From the NCBI GenBank assembly GCA_002495465.1, contig DAFN01000016.1, positions 23,679-40,089 on the forward strand: 16,411 nt of DNA. Reading direction: 5' to 3'. The DNA is from an archaeon UBA55 (GTDB lineage: Archaea > Undinarchaeota > Undinarchaeia > Undinarchaeales > Undinarchaeaceae). Positions 7,482 to 14,610 of the stretch are shown one piece after another; within the stretch, counting starts at the first letter, position 1; each line of letters starts with the position of its first letter. A model generated the notes under the pieces. That model made no database searches and had not been told where the DNA came from. It saw only the letters and a list, made by a program, of their open reading frames with translations. The position numbers were made by a program, and so were the translations under genes.

Positions 7482-8158
7482 TGGAACTTAATCTGGACCA
7501 AATATTGCAAAGTGAGAGAGCCTGGGAGTATGTTCTTCTGGATATTGTTCGCTCGGAAAATTTGGATCCGTGGGATATTGACATATCACGGCTTACAGCA
7601 AAGTATACAGAAAGAATTAACCAGATGAAGGAGTTTGATCTCAAAGTTCCGGCCAGGCTTCTCTTAGCAGCGGCAATCCTGCTCAGAATGAAGTCTGACA
7701 GGCTGGTTGACTCTGAGGAGAGAGAAGCATATGAGGAACTTCTCAGAGGAGATGAAGAATTCCTCTTTGGAGACGATGACGAGGAAAGCGGGCCAAGTGA
7801 GGAAGTTCCTCTTCTTACTTTAATCACTAAGAGAAAGCATCTCCGAAAAATAACGCTTGAAGATCTTATAGGGAAACTTGAAGTTTCTATGCGACCCAAG
7901 GAAAGGAAGGTGAAGATAGAGCCCTTTGTCTTGGTATTTGATGAAGTTGATATAACTGAACAGATAGAGGCACTTTATACAAAAATAATGGGAAGTACGA
8001 AGGATAAAATACCTTTTGACGACCTTTTACCTTCGAAAACTAGGGAAGACCTGATAAACACTTTAATGCCACTTCTTCATTTGGCAAATGACAGTAAGGT
8101 AAAGCTTGTTCAAGAAAAGCTTTTTGAAGAGCTTTATGTTCTTTCTGAGAAAAATTAG
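7481..8158 (+). CDS. scpA: Segregation and condensation protein A (kleisin)
   Basis: Kleisin subunit that bridges the two heads of the SMC dimer. The 225-residue length is normal for archaeal ScpA. The N-terminal helical region contains LLDIVRSENLDPWDIDIS, typical of the SMC-neck-binding part, then PARLLLAAAILLRMKSDRL. An acidic linker of Glu/Asp/Gly spans about residues 84-108, and a C-terminal winged-helix region ends in LFEELYVLSE. The ATG shares its A with the smc stop, and AGGT (7471-7474) and GGGAGG (7463-7468) precede it. No scpB follows: the next gene is on the opposite strand, with its stop only 2 nt away. ScpB may be encoded elsewhere or missing. Confidence 0.93.
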   Translation: MELNLDQILQSERAWEYVLLDIVRSENLDPWDIDISRLTAKYTERINQMKEFDLKVPARLLLAAAILLRMKSDRLVDSEEREAYEELLRGDEEFLFGDDDEESGPSEEVPLLTLITKRKHLRKITLEDLIGKLEVSMRPKERKVKIEPFVLVFDEVDITEQIEALYTKIMGSTKDKIPFDDLLPSKTREDLINTLMPLLHLANDSKVKLVQEKLFEELYVLSEKN

Positions 8159-8160
8159 CT

Positions 8161-9249
8161 CTAAAGACCTATGTTGAGGACTAGGGTATCGCCAACTTTT
8201 CCGAAGCCGACCATTTTTCTTTTTATTTTGTGAATTGCCACAGTCAGGTCGGGTTTTACGTGGACCTTGGTACCTATACCAGAGGGGACATCAACAGAAA
8301 CTATCACTGCCTTTGAATTGTTTATTTTAGATATTGCACTTTTTATTGGGTCTTTTACAGATCCTTCTGAGCCAGTTCCCAGAAGACAGTCAAGAATTAT
8401 GTCGGCTTTTATATTTTCAAGATCCTTTGAACTAAGAACGACTGCAATATTTGTCTTTTTTTCAAGAGAGAGGCTTTTGAACTCTTTTGATTCAGGGCTG
8501 TGTGGTTCTCCAAAGGAGAGAACTTCTATATTTGCTCCCTTTTCCTTCAGATAAAGCGCTGCCGAATAGCCGTCTCCTCCATTATTTCCGGGACCGCAGT
8601 AAATAGCTATCTTTTTTCCTTCGACTCCGAATCTTTTGTCAAGAATTTCTGCGAGGCCTTTTCCGACATTATCCATAAGCTGGCGGACAGGAATTTCGGA
8701 AGCTTGTTCAGCATTTAGCATTTCATCACAAGTTATGAAATCAGCTAGCTCAGAATGGAGGAGGTCGCTCATTGCAACCTGTGTTGAAACTTCTCCGAAT
8801 TTTTCTACAAAACCGGCTCTGAATTCTGTGTAGCTTGTTATTTTGTCAAAGGCCACCAGATTATCTCCGTATGCAACTATTTTTTGCTCAAGTGTTTCAG
8901 GTATGAAATCTTCATCAGGCAGTCCTTTTACAACTGCTTCTTCTTTTGGGATTCCTGAACCGACGTGGTTTCTTGCGCAGAGTGCAACTTCTTCAGGGAC
9001 ACCGAGTTCAAGAAGTATCTTGTAACCTTCGAAACCTTGTCTTACACCGCCATCGATGACTCTTCCGACATCATGGAGAAGAGCGCCGTAATTTACAATT
9101 TCTTTGTCAGGATAAATGCCTCTAGCTTCCAATGCCTTTACGACCTTGTCACAGCTTTTTTTGACAGTTTTGCAATGCGTTCGGAGAGGCTTGGGCATTT
9201 CTACGGCGTCCCAAATAGCCTCGACATCAATTTTCGTTTTTCTTTTCAC
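8161..9249 (-). CDS. HD-domain hydrolase fused to NAD(P)HX epimerase (YjeF_N) domain
   Basis: Two-domain protein of 362 residues. Residues 1 to about 150 carry an HD phosphohydrolase pattern: H25, H59-D60 (LLHDVGR), H95 (RNHVG) and D129 (YGDNL). The His usually following the HD in the glycine-helix segment is not seen. Residues from about 172 form a YjeF_N/NnrE-type domain with GPGNNGGDG at 219-227, an Asp in DCLLGTG and VSVDVPSGI. The latter family epimerises damaged NAD(P)H hydrates. In most archaea YjeF_N is fused to the ADP-dependent dehydratase; that domain is absent here. The start is GTG at 9249, inside the glutaredoxin gene (23-nt overlap), with GGAG seven bases upstream. The combined function is unknown; a nucleotide or cofactor clean-up role is inference. 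Confidence 0.85.
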   Translation of the reverse strand: MKRKTKIDVEAIWDAVEMPKPLRTHCKTVKKSCDKVVKALEARGIYPDKEIVNYGALLHDVGRVIDGGVRQGFEGYKILLELGVPEEVALCARNHVGSGIPKEEAVVKGLPDEDFIPETLEQKIVAYGDNLVAFDKITSYTEFRAGFVEKFGEVSTQVAMSDLLHSELADFITCDEMLNAEQASEIPVRQLMDNVGKGLAEILDKRFGVEGKKIAIYCGPGNNGGDGYSAALYLKEKGANIEVLSFGEPHSPESKEFKSLSLEKKTNIAVVLSSKDLENIKADIILDCLLGTGSEGSVKDPIKSAISKINNSKAVIVSVDVPSGIGTKVHVKPDLTVAIHKIKRKMVGFGKVGDTLVLNIGL

Positions 9250-9469
9250 GCAGGTACTCCATTATATCAGAACTTTCATACATCATAGTCTCTCCGTCTA
9301 TGAGAAAAGGAACTTGAAGCTTTCCACCGAGTTCTATGAGTTCCTTGGCGTTTTCCTCCGTGTTGGCATCAAGGAGAATGATATCTTTACCTTCCTCGTA
9401 GCCAAGCTCCTTCAGTGTATTTCTGACGTTTATGCAATAGGGGCATGTTTCGTATATGTACAGTTTCAT
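9227..9469 (-). CDS. Glutaredoxin-like thioredoxin-fold protein
   Basis: Small redox protein of 80 residues. The CPYC active site is at residues 9-12, followed by NVRNTLKELG. The cis-Pro motif VPFLIDG and the ESSDIMEYL helix complete a glutaredoxin fold, which uses glutathione or another low-molecular thiol. It lacks a signal peptide, so it is cytoplasmic. The ATG at 9469 lies only 6 nt after the 3' end of tRNA-Gln and no separate promoter fits, so it is probably made from the tRNA precursor transcript. Its 3' end overlaps the HD-YjeF_N gene by 23 nt. The actual reductant in this organism is unknown. Confidence 0.9.
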   Translation of the reverse strand: MKLYIYETCPYCINVRNTLKELGYEEGKDIILLDANTEENAKELIELGGKLQVPFLIDGETMMYESSDIMEYLREKKNEN

Positions 9470-9475
9470 TTGAAT

Positions 9476-9547
9476 AGCCCCGCTCGGATTCGAACCGAGG
9501 TCGCCGGGACCAAAACCCGGTATGATTGACCACTACACCACGGGGCT
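9476..9547 (-). tRNA. trnQ-UUG: tRNA-Gln(UUG)
   Basis: A 72-nt cloverleaf on the minus strand. The acceptor is AGCCCCG/CGGGGCT (7 bp), the D stem is GTG/CAT, and the anticodon stem CCGGG/CCCGG encloses loop TTTTGGT with anticodon TTG. The variable loop is 4 nt, and the T arm is CTCGG-TTCGAAT-CCGAG. No intron is present and CCA is not encoded. The first acceptor pair is A1-U72, the feature by which archaeal GatDE recognises tRNA-Gln for amidation of Glu-tRNA-Gln, so an indirect route is likely. Glutaredoxin starts 6 nt downstream. Confidence 0.96.
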
Positions 9548-9570
9548 GCAACTATTGGGTGGTTCTGCCT

Positions 9571-9580
9571 GTATAAAAAC
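9571..9580 (-). promoter_or_regulatory. TATA box of the tRNA-Gln / glutaredoxin / HD-epimerase unit
   Basis: GTTTTTATAC on the minus strand lies about 24-33 bp before the tRNA 5' end at 9547, ideal for archaeal initiation at the tRNA. It abuts the dtdA stop (9581-9583), so the whole promoter occupies the 33-nt intergenic gap. Confidence 0.7.
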
Positions 9581-10330
9581 CTACAGTTCTGAGCTCTTTT
9601 TCCAATCAATTCCGGCCCCGTCAAGGACTGAAATTACTCGTCCCCTGGCCTCGCTTTTGAGACCTTTCCAGTCGATTATAGCCAGTTCTGCACTGCTTTT
9701 TGTGGCAGCTTCCAGTACAATTTTTTCGTCAAGGAATTCAGAAGCATATCTTGGAGCGATGTGGCCTATTGCGATATTTGGGTTTTCTATTTGTATTCTG
9801 TTGAAGCTGGGACAGTAGTGTGTTCCGCCGAAGGCTACGGCGCTGTCGTACTCGTCAGAATCATCTATTATTTCTGAAATTGCAGATGCTACTAGCTCAC
9901 CAGCCTCTTTTATTTTCCATTCTCTTTCTGAACTACCTATTTCTATGAAAAATAATGGCTTTTCCCAGTTCGTAGGACCGTGGTGGCTTACTTCCATTGT
10001 TACTTCGAAGACTTCCAGGGGATTTTGCGCAAAGTATTGGAGTCCTTTTTTCTGACCTGCTGGATAAGACATGGAAAGAGTTCGCTCTTCCCCTCCAAGC
10101 TCCGCTTTGCCCCAATTACCTGTTGGATGAGTTACGAGAGCAGGTTTTCCTGCAGAACTGAAGTGACTGGAAGCGGCTATGAAGACTTTTGCTGAAGACT
10201 CTGGCTCATCAAGGAACATAGCCTCGTTTTCTAATTTTAGGCATATATCTTCGAGCCCTAGCTCTGAGCAATGCTCAAAAATATTCATCGACGCAGTATT
10301 GTCCCAGTAGAGTATAGAGAATTTAGACAA
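9581..10330 (-). CDS. dtdA: D-aminoacyl-tRNA deacylase (DTD2/DtdA family)
   Basis: Archaeal and plant-type deacylase that hydrolyses D-aminoacyl-tRNAs and so recycles mischarged tRNA. Its 249 residues fit the family. Conserved segments visible are THPTGNWG, EVSHHGPTNW, AFGGTHYCPSF and IGHIAPRYA. The start is a TTG at 10330 that overlaps the end of the upstream gene by 8 nt; an ATG start at residue 15 would delete the first beta strand (KFSILYWDN), so TTG is preferred. A GGTGA is seven bases upstream. It is third in the mscS, CBS/ParB-like, dtdA overlapping set and is followed by the tRNA-Gln promoter. Confidence 0.9.
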   Translation of the reverse strand: MSKFSILYWDNTASMNIFEHCSELGLEDICLKLENEAMFLDEPESSAKVFIAASSHFSSAGKPALVTHPTGNWGKAELGGEERTLSMSYPAGQKKGLQYFAQNPLEVFEVTMEVSHHGPTNWEKPLFFIEIGSSEREWKIKEAGELVASAISEIIDDSDEYDSAVAFGGTHYCPSFNRIQIENPNIAIGHIAPRYASEFLDEKIVLEAATKSSAELAIIDWKGLKSEARGRVISVLDGAGIDWKKSSEL

Positions 10331-11120
10331 GTTTCTTCACCTCGCCATTTTCAAGAACAAGTGGCAAGGTATAAGGAGAATATCCGTCGACAACTTCAAT
10401 ATCTTTCGGGTTTTTTAGTCCTTGTTTTTCGGCGTTTTTTTCGAGACCCAGAGATACCTCTTTGTCGAGAGTGATAACATAGGCTTTCATTTTTTCTATT
10501 TTTAGGTTTCCAGCGGCAACGACTCTGTGATGACCATCAACTAATATTTCTCTGGAACCATTTCTGATAATGAGGATTGGTTCTGCAAGACCCTTTTGTA
10601 ATTCGTATTCTCTGGCACGGAGCTCATCTAAATATACTTTTAGCTGGGTCGGGATTAGTGTTTGAATTTTTATTTCTTCTATCTTTGTTGATATGCCGAC
10701 TTTGTGGATGGCTGAAATCATTTTTTTTGTTGTTTCTATCTTCCTTGGCGTTACGCGCTCTATACTTGCTCTTATGACATCATAGTTTCTCAGAAGTCCA
10801 AGAAGTTTTCCCTGTTTATCAACGACTGGAAGTCTTGAAAAGCCTCTTCTAAACATGAGCCTTGCAACTCCTTGCATATCCATTTCGGGTGGAACTGCAA
10901 CAACTTTTTTCTCCATAATTTCATTGACTTTTGTTTTTGGACTCTGAAGAAGTGTGTCAACATAAAAGAGGATTCCGACGAGGCTTTTTCCCTTGACAAC
11001 AAGAAGGCCGTCACGTCTTCGTTCTTTCATTTTAAGGAGAATATCTTCTAAGACTGCATCCGGACTTACAGTCTCCGGATTCTTTGTCATGAAATCTTCT
11101 GCTTTGTTATTTGGACTCAT
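10323..11120 (-). CDS. CBS-domain pair fused to ParB/SerK-like domain
   Basis: Protein of 265 residues. Two CBS motifs (about residues 8-60 and 67-122, the first with AEDFMTKNPETVSPD, the second with GFSRLPVVDKQGKLLG) form a likely adenosine-nucleotide sensor. The C-terminal part from about 150 has a ParB/sulfiredoxin-like fold with LVDGHHRVVAA, the motif shared by ParB N-terminal domains and the archaeal ADP-dependent serine kinase SerK. The glutamate that acts as base in SerK is not clearly aligned, so kinase activity is unproven. No DNA-binding HTH of true ParB is present. The ATG overlaps the mscS stop as ATGA and the stop overlaps dtdA by 8 nt. Regulation by nucleotide levels is inference. 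Confidence 0.75.
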   Translation of the reverse strand: MSPNNKAEDFMTKNPETVSPDAVLEDILLKMKERRRDGLLVVKGKSLVGILFYVDTLLQSPKTKVNEIMEKKVVAVPPEMDMQGVARLMFRRGFSRLPVVDKQGKLLGLLRNYDVIRASIERVTPRKIETTKKMISAIHKVGISTKIEEIKIQTLIPTQLKVYLDELRAREYELQKGLAEPILIIRNGSREILVDGHHRVVAAGNLKIEKMKAYVITLDKEVSLGLEKNAEKQGLKNPKDIEVVDGYSPYTLPLVLENGEVKKLV

Positions 11121-12157
11121 TTTTTCAGATGTACGTCCATCTGCGGGAATGGTATTGCAATCTTTGCTTTATTGAGATCTTTGTATATTGCTGTATTAGC
11201 AACGTCTTTCACAGAGAATTTGTTTTGGAAGCGGTTTATCCAGATGTAAACTTTGAATTCGAGAGCGCTGTCTCCCATGTTGGTGAACCTGACCATTGGC
11301 TTTGGCTCTTTTAGGACGTTTTCAATTTTTGAAACGGCCTTGATAACTATTTTCTTTACTTTGTCAACATCGCTACCGTATTCCACACCGAAGGGGATGG
11401 TGAGACGAACTCTCTTGCTTGGAAGTATGTGATTTATGATTTTTGCGTCAGCTACCTGTCCGTTTGGAATTACAATAAGCTCGTTTGAGAAAGTCCTTAT
11501 TCTTGTGCTTCTCAGTCCGACGTCCTCGACAGTTCCCATTGTTGTGTCAATTTCAATAACGTCTCCGGGTCTGACAGACCTGTCAACTATAATTGAAACG
11601 CCACCGAAGAGATTTCCGAGGGTGTTCTGCATTGCAAAGGCAATTGCAAGACCGGCTATTCCAAGAGATGCTAGTAGAGGACCTATATCTGCTCCCCATA
11701 TATCAAGTATTATTACAACAACAATTATTATTCCAATAGCTTTCGTCAGTTTATGAAGAAGTGCTATTATCTGGTCGTCTGTTGTGTCCTCTGTTTTTTC
11801 TGCCCACTTCTTTACCCAGCGATCTATCGCTTTGTCAGTGAGGAGCATCACGACTCTGATGGTGATTATTATAATTACGGTATAGAGTACTTTGTTGATT
11901 AATGAAAGATATGGCGCAAGTACTGTTAGAGGTGAAAGTGACACGCTAAGACCAAAGAGGAGAATTATGAATGAGAGAATTGAACCGACTTTGGCCACGA
12001 GGACACGACCGCTGCCGAACTTTCCGAGAAGAGTACCTAAGAGATTTCCGGTAAGGTATCGCATAGCTATCGCGGCGATGACAGTTATCATCGCATAAAA
12101 AGAAGACTGTATGTATTCATTACCAACCGCCAATACTAGGTCTGAGGCTAATACCAT
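11117..12157 (-). CDS. mscS: MscS-family small-conductance mechanosensitive channel
   Basis: Membrane channel of 346 residues that opens under membrane tension and releases solutes during osmotic downshift. Hydrophobic helices lie at about 18-36, 54-80 and 85-105. An amphipathic loop with a KTEDTTDDQ stretch follows, then helices at about 137-160 and the pore helix LGIAGLAIAFAMQNTLGNLFGG. The beta domain shows GDVIEI and IVIPNG, then a C-terminal alpha/beta region ending in FPQMDVHL. The pore helix is Gly/Ala-rich as in MscS. The gene starts at ATG 12157, about 25 nt from a TATA box shared with the divergent gene at 12211, and looks leaderless. Its stop overlaps the next gene as ATGA. Confidence 0.92.
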   Translation of the reverse strand: MVLASDLVLAVGNEYIQSSFYAMITVIAAIAMRYLTGNLLGTLLGKFGSGRVLVAKVGSILSFIILLFGLSVSLSPLTVLAPYLSLINKVLYTVIIIITIRVVMLLTDKAIDRWVKKWAEKTEDTTDDQIIALLHKLTKAIGIIIVVVIILDIWGADIGPLLASLGIAGLAIAFAMQNTLGNLFGGVSIIVDRSVRPGDVIEIDTTMGTVEDVGLRSTRIRTFSNELIVIPNGQVADAKIINHILPSKRVRLTIPFGVEYGSDVDKVKKIVIKAVSKIENVLKEPKPMVRFTNMGDSALEFKVYIWINRFQNKFSVKDVANTAIYKDLNKAKIAIPFPQMDVHLKK

Positions 12158-12181
12158 AGCTAGGACTATAGATTCCTCACT

Positions 12182-12187
12182 TATATA
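12182..12187. promoter_or_regulatory. Shared bidirectional TATA box, mscS / HExxH gene
   Basis: TATATA in the symmetric context TTATATATTT lies between divergent ATGs at 12157 (minus) and 12211 (plus). The distances are 25 and 24 nt, each matching archaeal TATA-to-start spacing. The 53-nt gap has no second TATA box and no ribosome sites, so both messages are probably leaderless and may share one TBP site. Confidence 0.6.
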
Positions 12188-12210
12188 TTTCAGTATTGCT
12201 AATCACTGTT

Positions 12211-12558
12211 ATGGTTATTAAGTACGAGCCTGCTCCTGACGTGAAAAAGCGCCTTGTTGAGCTTATCACGGAGAATGGTTTTTCTAATGTAGATCCGAGC
12301 AAAATATACTGCTTTCGGAGTCGTGGCTCAAAATCGAAGAGAATATTAGCTAGAATTTGGAGTTTTCCGAAAATTTGGCAGATGGCCCTCTTCATGCCGC
12401 CACGTTATGTGATAGAAGTTCTCTCTGAAAGATATGACAAACTTTCGAAGGAAAAGCAGGACTATGTTTTGATACATGAACTAAAGCATATTCCAAAGAA
12501 GTTCAGTGGCGGCTTGAGAACGCATCATACAGAAAATCCGAAGCATTTGCGGAAGTGA
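12211..12558 (+). CDS. Small putative zinc metallopeptidase (HELKH)
   Basis: Protein of 115 residues. A HExxH zinc motif is at 89-93 (VLIHELKHIP), followed by H105/H106 as a candidate third ligand in RTHHTENPKH. This layout resembles the small archaeal and phage metallopeptidase-like families; the substrate is unknown. The N-terminal half is basic (SRGSKSKRILAR) and mentions no membrane helix or signal. ATG 12211 is preferred over an in-frame TTG at 12196 because it lies the right distance from a TATA box and fits a leaderless message. The gene is divergent from mscS and converges on a small membrane-peptide gene with only 10 nt between; T-rich CCTTTTTATTT follows its stop. Confidence 0.65.
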   Translation: MVIKYEPAPDVKKRLVELITENGFSNVDPSKIYCFRSRGSKSKRILARIWSFPKIWQMALFMPPRYVIEVLSERYDKLSKEKQDYVLIHELKHIPKKFSGGLRTHHTENPKHLRK

Positions 12559-12568
12559 GAATTCCTTT

Positions 12569-12670
12569 TTATTTGAAACGTTTTAAAATAGAGAGTCCGA
12601 TAGCGAAAAAAAGAACGAATAGGATTAATTTTCCGGAAAATATTGCGTAGGCAAGCAAGTCAATACTCAT
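12569..12670 (-). CDS. 33-aa single-helix membrane peptide
   Basis: A short open frame read directly from the sequence. ATG at 12670 lies 3 nt after the UDG stop (TAA ATT ATG) and TAA is at 12569-12571. The peptide begins MSIDLLAYAIFSGK, continues as an uninterrupted hydrophobic stretch (LILFVLFFAIGLSIL, residues 15-29) and ends in basic KRFK. This is the charge pattern of a small membrane protein with the C terminus on the cytoplasmic side. It has no recognised family. The tight spacing to the glycosylase gene suggests co-translation. It could be chance, but hydrophobicity and placement favour a real gene. Confidence 0.5.
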   Translation of the reverse strand: MSIDLLAYAIFSGKLILFVLFFAIGLSILKRFK

Positions 12671-12673
12671 AAT

Positions 12674-13294
12674 TTACGATTGTTCACCACTGTACTTATC
12701 TTTTTCCTGTAGAAACTTTCCGATTTTTTGGAAATCTTCTTCAAGCTGTTCTCTCCAAGCAGGTCTGTAGAGTATTGCAGCAGGATGATAAATTGGGATT
12801 ACTGTGAATTCAGCGCTATCGACAGAGATTTTGACAGGAGTTCCTCGGAGTTTTGTGATTCCATCTATTTCCTTCATTTTACTTGAGTCAAAGCCGGCGA
12901 GGACAAATTTTGTTGCGAAATTACCGAGAGTTACTATCACTTTTGGCTCTATCACCTTTATCTGTTCTATTAAGTAAGGTGTGTGCTCTTCTATTTCGCT
13001 TTGCATCGGATCTCGGTTCTTTGGAGGTCTGTATTTTAGAATATTAGCGATGTAAACCTCTTCGAGAGAGAGATTTATCATGTGAAGAAGTTTGTCGAGC
13101 TCTTTTCCGGCTCGACCGACGAAAGGAATTCCCTGCAGGTCCTCTTTTTCTCCGGGGGCTTCGCCGATTAGAAGTATTTCAGCATCTGAATTTCCTTTTC
13201 CAAAAACGAGATTTGTGGCGCTTTCTCTGAGAGCCAAGTTTGTGTTTTCAAGAATGTTTTTCCGTATCTGATCTAATTTTTCTTGATTGTTCAT
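12674..13294 (-). CDS. udg: Uracil-DNA glycosylase, family 4, cysteine-free
   Basis: DNA repair enzyme that removes uracil from DNA. The 206 residues from ATG 13294 contain the family motifs GEAPGEKEDLQG (active site), FVGRAGKELD, KYRPPKNRDP and HPAAILY. Family 4 normally binds a [4Fe-4S] cluster through four Cys. The N-terminal pair (CxxC-x-L) is replaced by N-T-N-L, KCRPP is KYRPP, and the last Cys before PYL is His. The whole protein has no cysteine. Catalytic motifs are intact. A TTG at 13330 would extend it into serS and is less likely; ATAAAAAT at 13313-13320 could be a TATA box. It lies between serS and a membrane peptide. Confidence 0.9.
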   Translation of the reverse strand: MNNQEKLDQIRKNILENTNLALRESATNLVFGKGNSDAEILLIGEAPGEKEDLQGIPFVGRAGKELDKLLHMINLSLEEVYIANILKYRPPKNRDPMQSEIEEHTPYLIEQIKVIEPKVIVTLGNFATKFVLAGFDSSKMKEIDGITKLRGTPVKISVDSAEFTVIPIYHPAAILYRPAWREQLEEDFQKIGKFLQEKDKYSGEQS

Positions 13295-13316
13295 TTTGCT
13301 AAAAACTGGAGAATTT

Positions 13317-14588
13317 TTATTTCTTGCCAATTACTTTTGTAGACATGTAGGGATGCAGAACTTTGGGAACTTTTATTGTACCGTCCGCTTGCTGGTGGTT
13401 TTCGAGAATTGCGACGATGGTTCTTCCGAGGGCGAGAGCTGTACTGTTAAGTGTGTGAAGAGGAATTCCCCTTTCTCCGGCTTGTGGTCTGTATTTGATA
13501 TTGAGGCGACGTGCCTGGTAGTCTGTGCAGTTAGAGCAGGAAATTATTTCTCTGTACTTGCCCTGTCCAGGCAGCCATGCTTCTATGTCGTATTTCTTTG
13601 ATGCGATATTTCCCAAATCTCCTGTGCAGATGTTTACAAGTCTGTACGGGATTTCAAGGTCCTTTACCAGTTTTTCGGCTATTGCCAGGAGTTTTTCGTG
13701 TTCTTCCCAGGACTTTTCGGGCTCTGTGAATGAAAACATCTCAACTTTCTGAAATTGGTGAACTCTGAAGATTCCTTTTGTGTCGCGACCGTGGCTTCCC
13801 GCTTCTGTACGGAAACAGCTGGATAGGCCGGCAAGGCGAATTGGGAGCTCCGTCTTTTCGAAGGTTTCGTTCATTAAGTAGCCTCCGAGGGAGTGCTCTG
13901 ATGTCAAAACGAGGTAGAGGTCTTCATTTTCTATTTTAAAAATCTCATTTCTGGACTTGGGAAGCATTCCAACGCCGTACATTACCTCTTCTCTTACGAG
14001 GACTGGGGGAATCATTGGAGTGAAGCCCTCTTTTATCATGACTTTCATTGCGTACTGAGCAAGAGCCATTTCAAGTTCGGCGCCTTCGTTTTTTAGGAAG
14101 TAGAATCTTGCCCCGGAAGTTTTTGCGGCTCTTTCTGTGTCGAAAAGATCGTGTTTCAGACCAAGGTCTATGTGGTCTAGAGGATTTTTTATTGCCGGTT
14201 TTTTGCCGACTGTTCTTATGACTACATTGTCCTTGTCGTCTTCGCCAGGGAGGACAGAGTCGTGCATCAGATTTGGAAGTGTGCAGAGAAGTTCATCGCG
14301 TTCTGCGAGTTTTTTCTCGGTTTTTTCATCTGCCTTCTTGATTTTAGAAGCAATAGCCTGCATTGCCTTTATTTCCTTTTCTGCTGGCTTTTTGGCCTGT
14401 TTGAGCTTCGCTATCTCAAGATTTACCTTGTTCCTCTCTGCTTTGAGATTGTCTCGGTCTGTAAGAAGGTTTCTCCATTCCTTGTCGAGTTTTAGGACAT
14501 CGTCGACGATGTTTTGTGGCTCCTTTCTCTTGCGAAGGTCGTCCTTGAAAAGCTCAGGATTGTCTCTGAGAAGGCTGATATCAATCAT
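13317..14588 (-). CDS. serS: Seryl-tRNA synthetase
   Basis: Class II synthetase that charges tRNA-Ser. The 423 residues match the common (bacterial-like) form, not the rare methanogen form. An N-terminal coiled-coil tRNA-binding arm of about residues 30-110 carries DRDNLKAERNKVN. The catalytic core shows LTSEHSLGGYL, motif 2 in SSCFRTEAGSHGRDT, VHQFQKVEMF, EISCSNCTDYQ-like residues with CSNC, and motif 3 in LNSTALALGRTIVAILE. It starts at ATG 14588, about 23 nt from a TATA box shared with the divergent zinc-ribbon gene, with no ribosome site, so it looks leaderless. Its stop is 23 nt before the udg ATG. Confidence 0.96.
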   Translation of the reverse strand: MIDISLLRDNPELFKDDLRKRKEPQNIVDDVLKLDKEWRNLLTDRDNLKAERNKVNLEIAKLKQAKKPAEKEIKAMQAIASKIKKADEKTEKKLAERDELLCTLPNLMHDSVLPGEDDKDNVVIRTVGKKPAIKNPLDHIDLGLKHDLFDTERAAKTSGARFYFLKNEGAELEMALAQYAMKVMIKEGFTPMIPPVLVREEVMYGVGMLPKSRNEIFKIENEDLYLVLTSEHSLGGYLMNETFEKTELPIRLAGLSSCFRTEAGSHGRDTKGIFRVHQFQKVEMFSFTEPEKSWEEHEKLLAIAEKLVKDLEIPYRLVNICTGDLGNIASKKYDIEAWLPGQGKYREIISCSNCTDYQARRLNIKYRPQAGERGIPLHTLNSTALALGRTIVAILENHQQADGTIKVPKVLHPYMSTKVIGKK

Positions 14589-14610
14589 AGAAAATGTATT
14601 AGGAGAAGTG

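Noticed and set aside
7372-7899. 175-codon antisense frame over the end of smc and start of scpA
   Set aside because: It is a shadow of two well supported genes with a Ser/Arg-rich composition and no motifs.
13295-13330. Upstream TTG start for the uracil glycosylase
   Set aside because: It overlaps the end of serS and adds a tail not needed by the family; ATG 13294 gives the normal N terminus.
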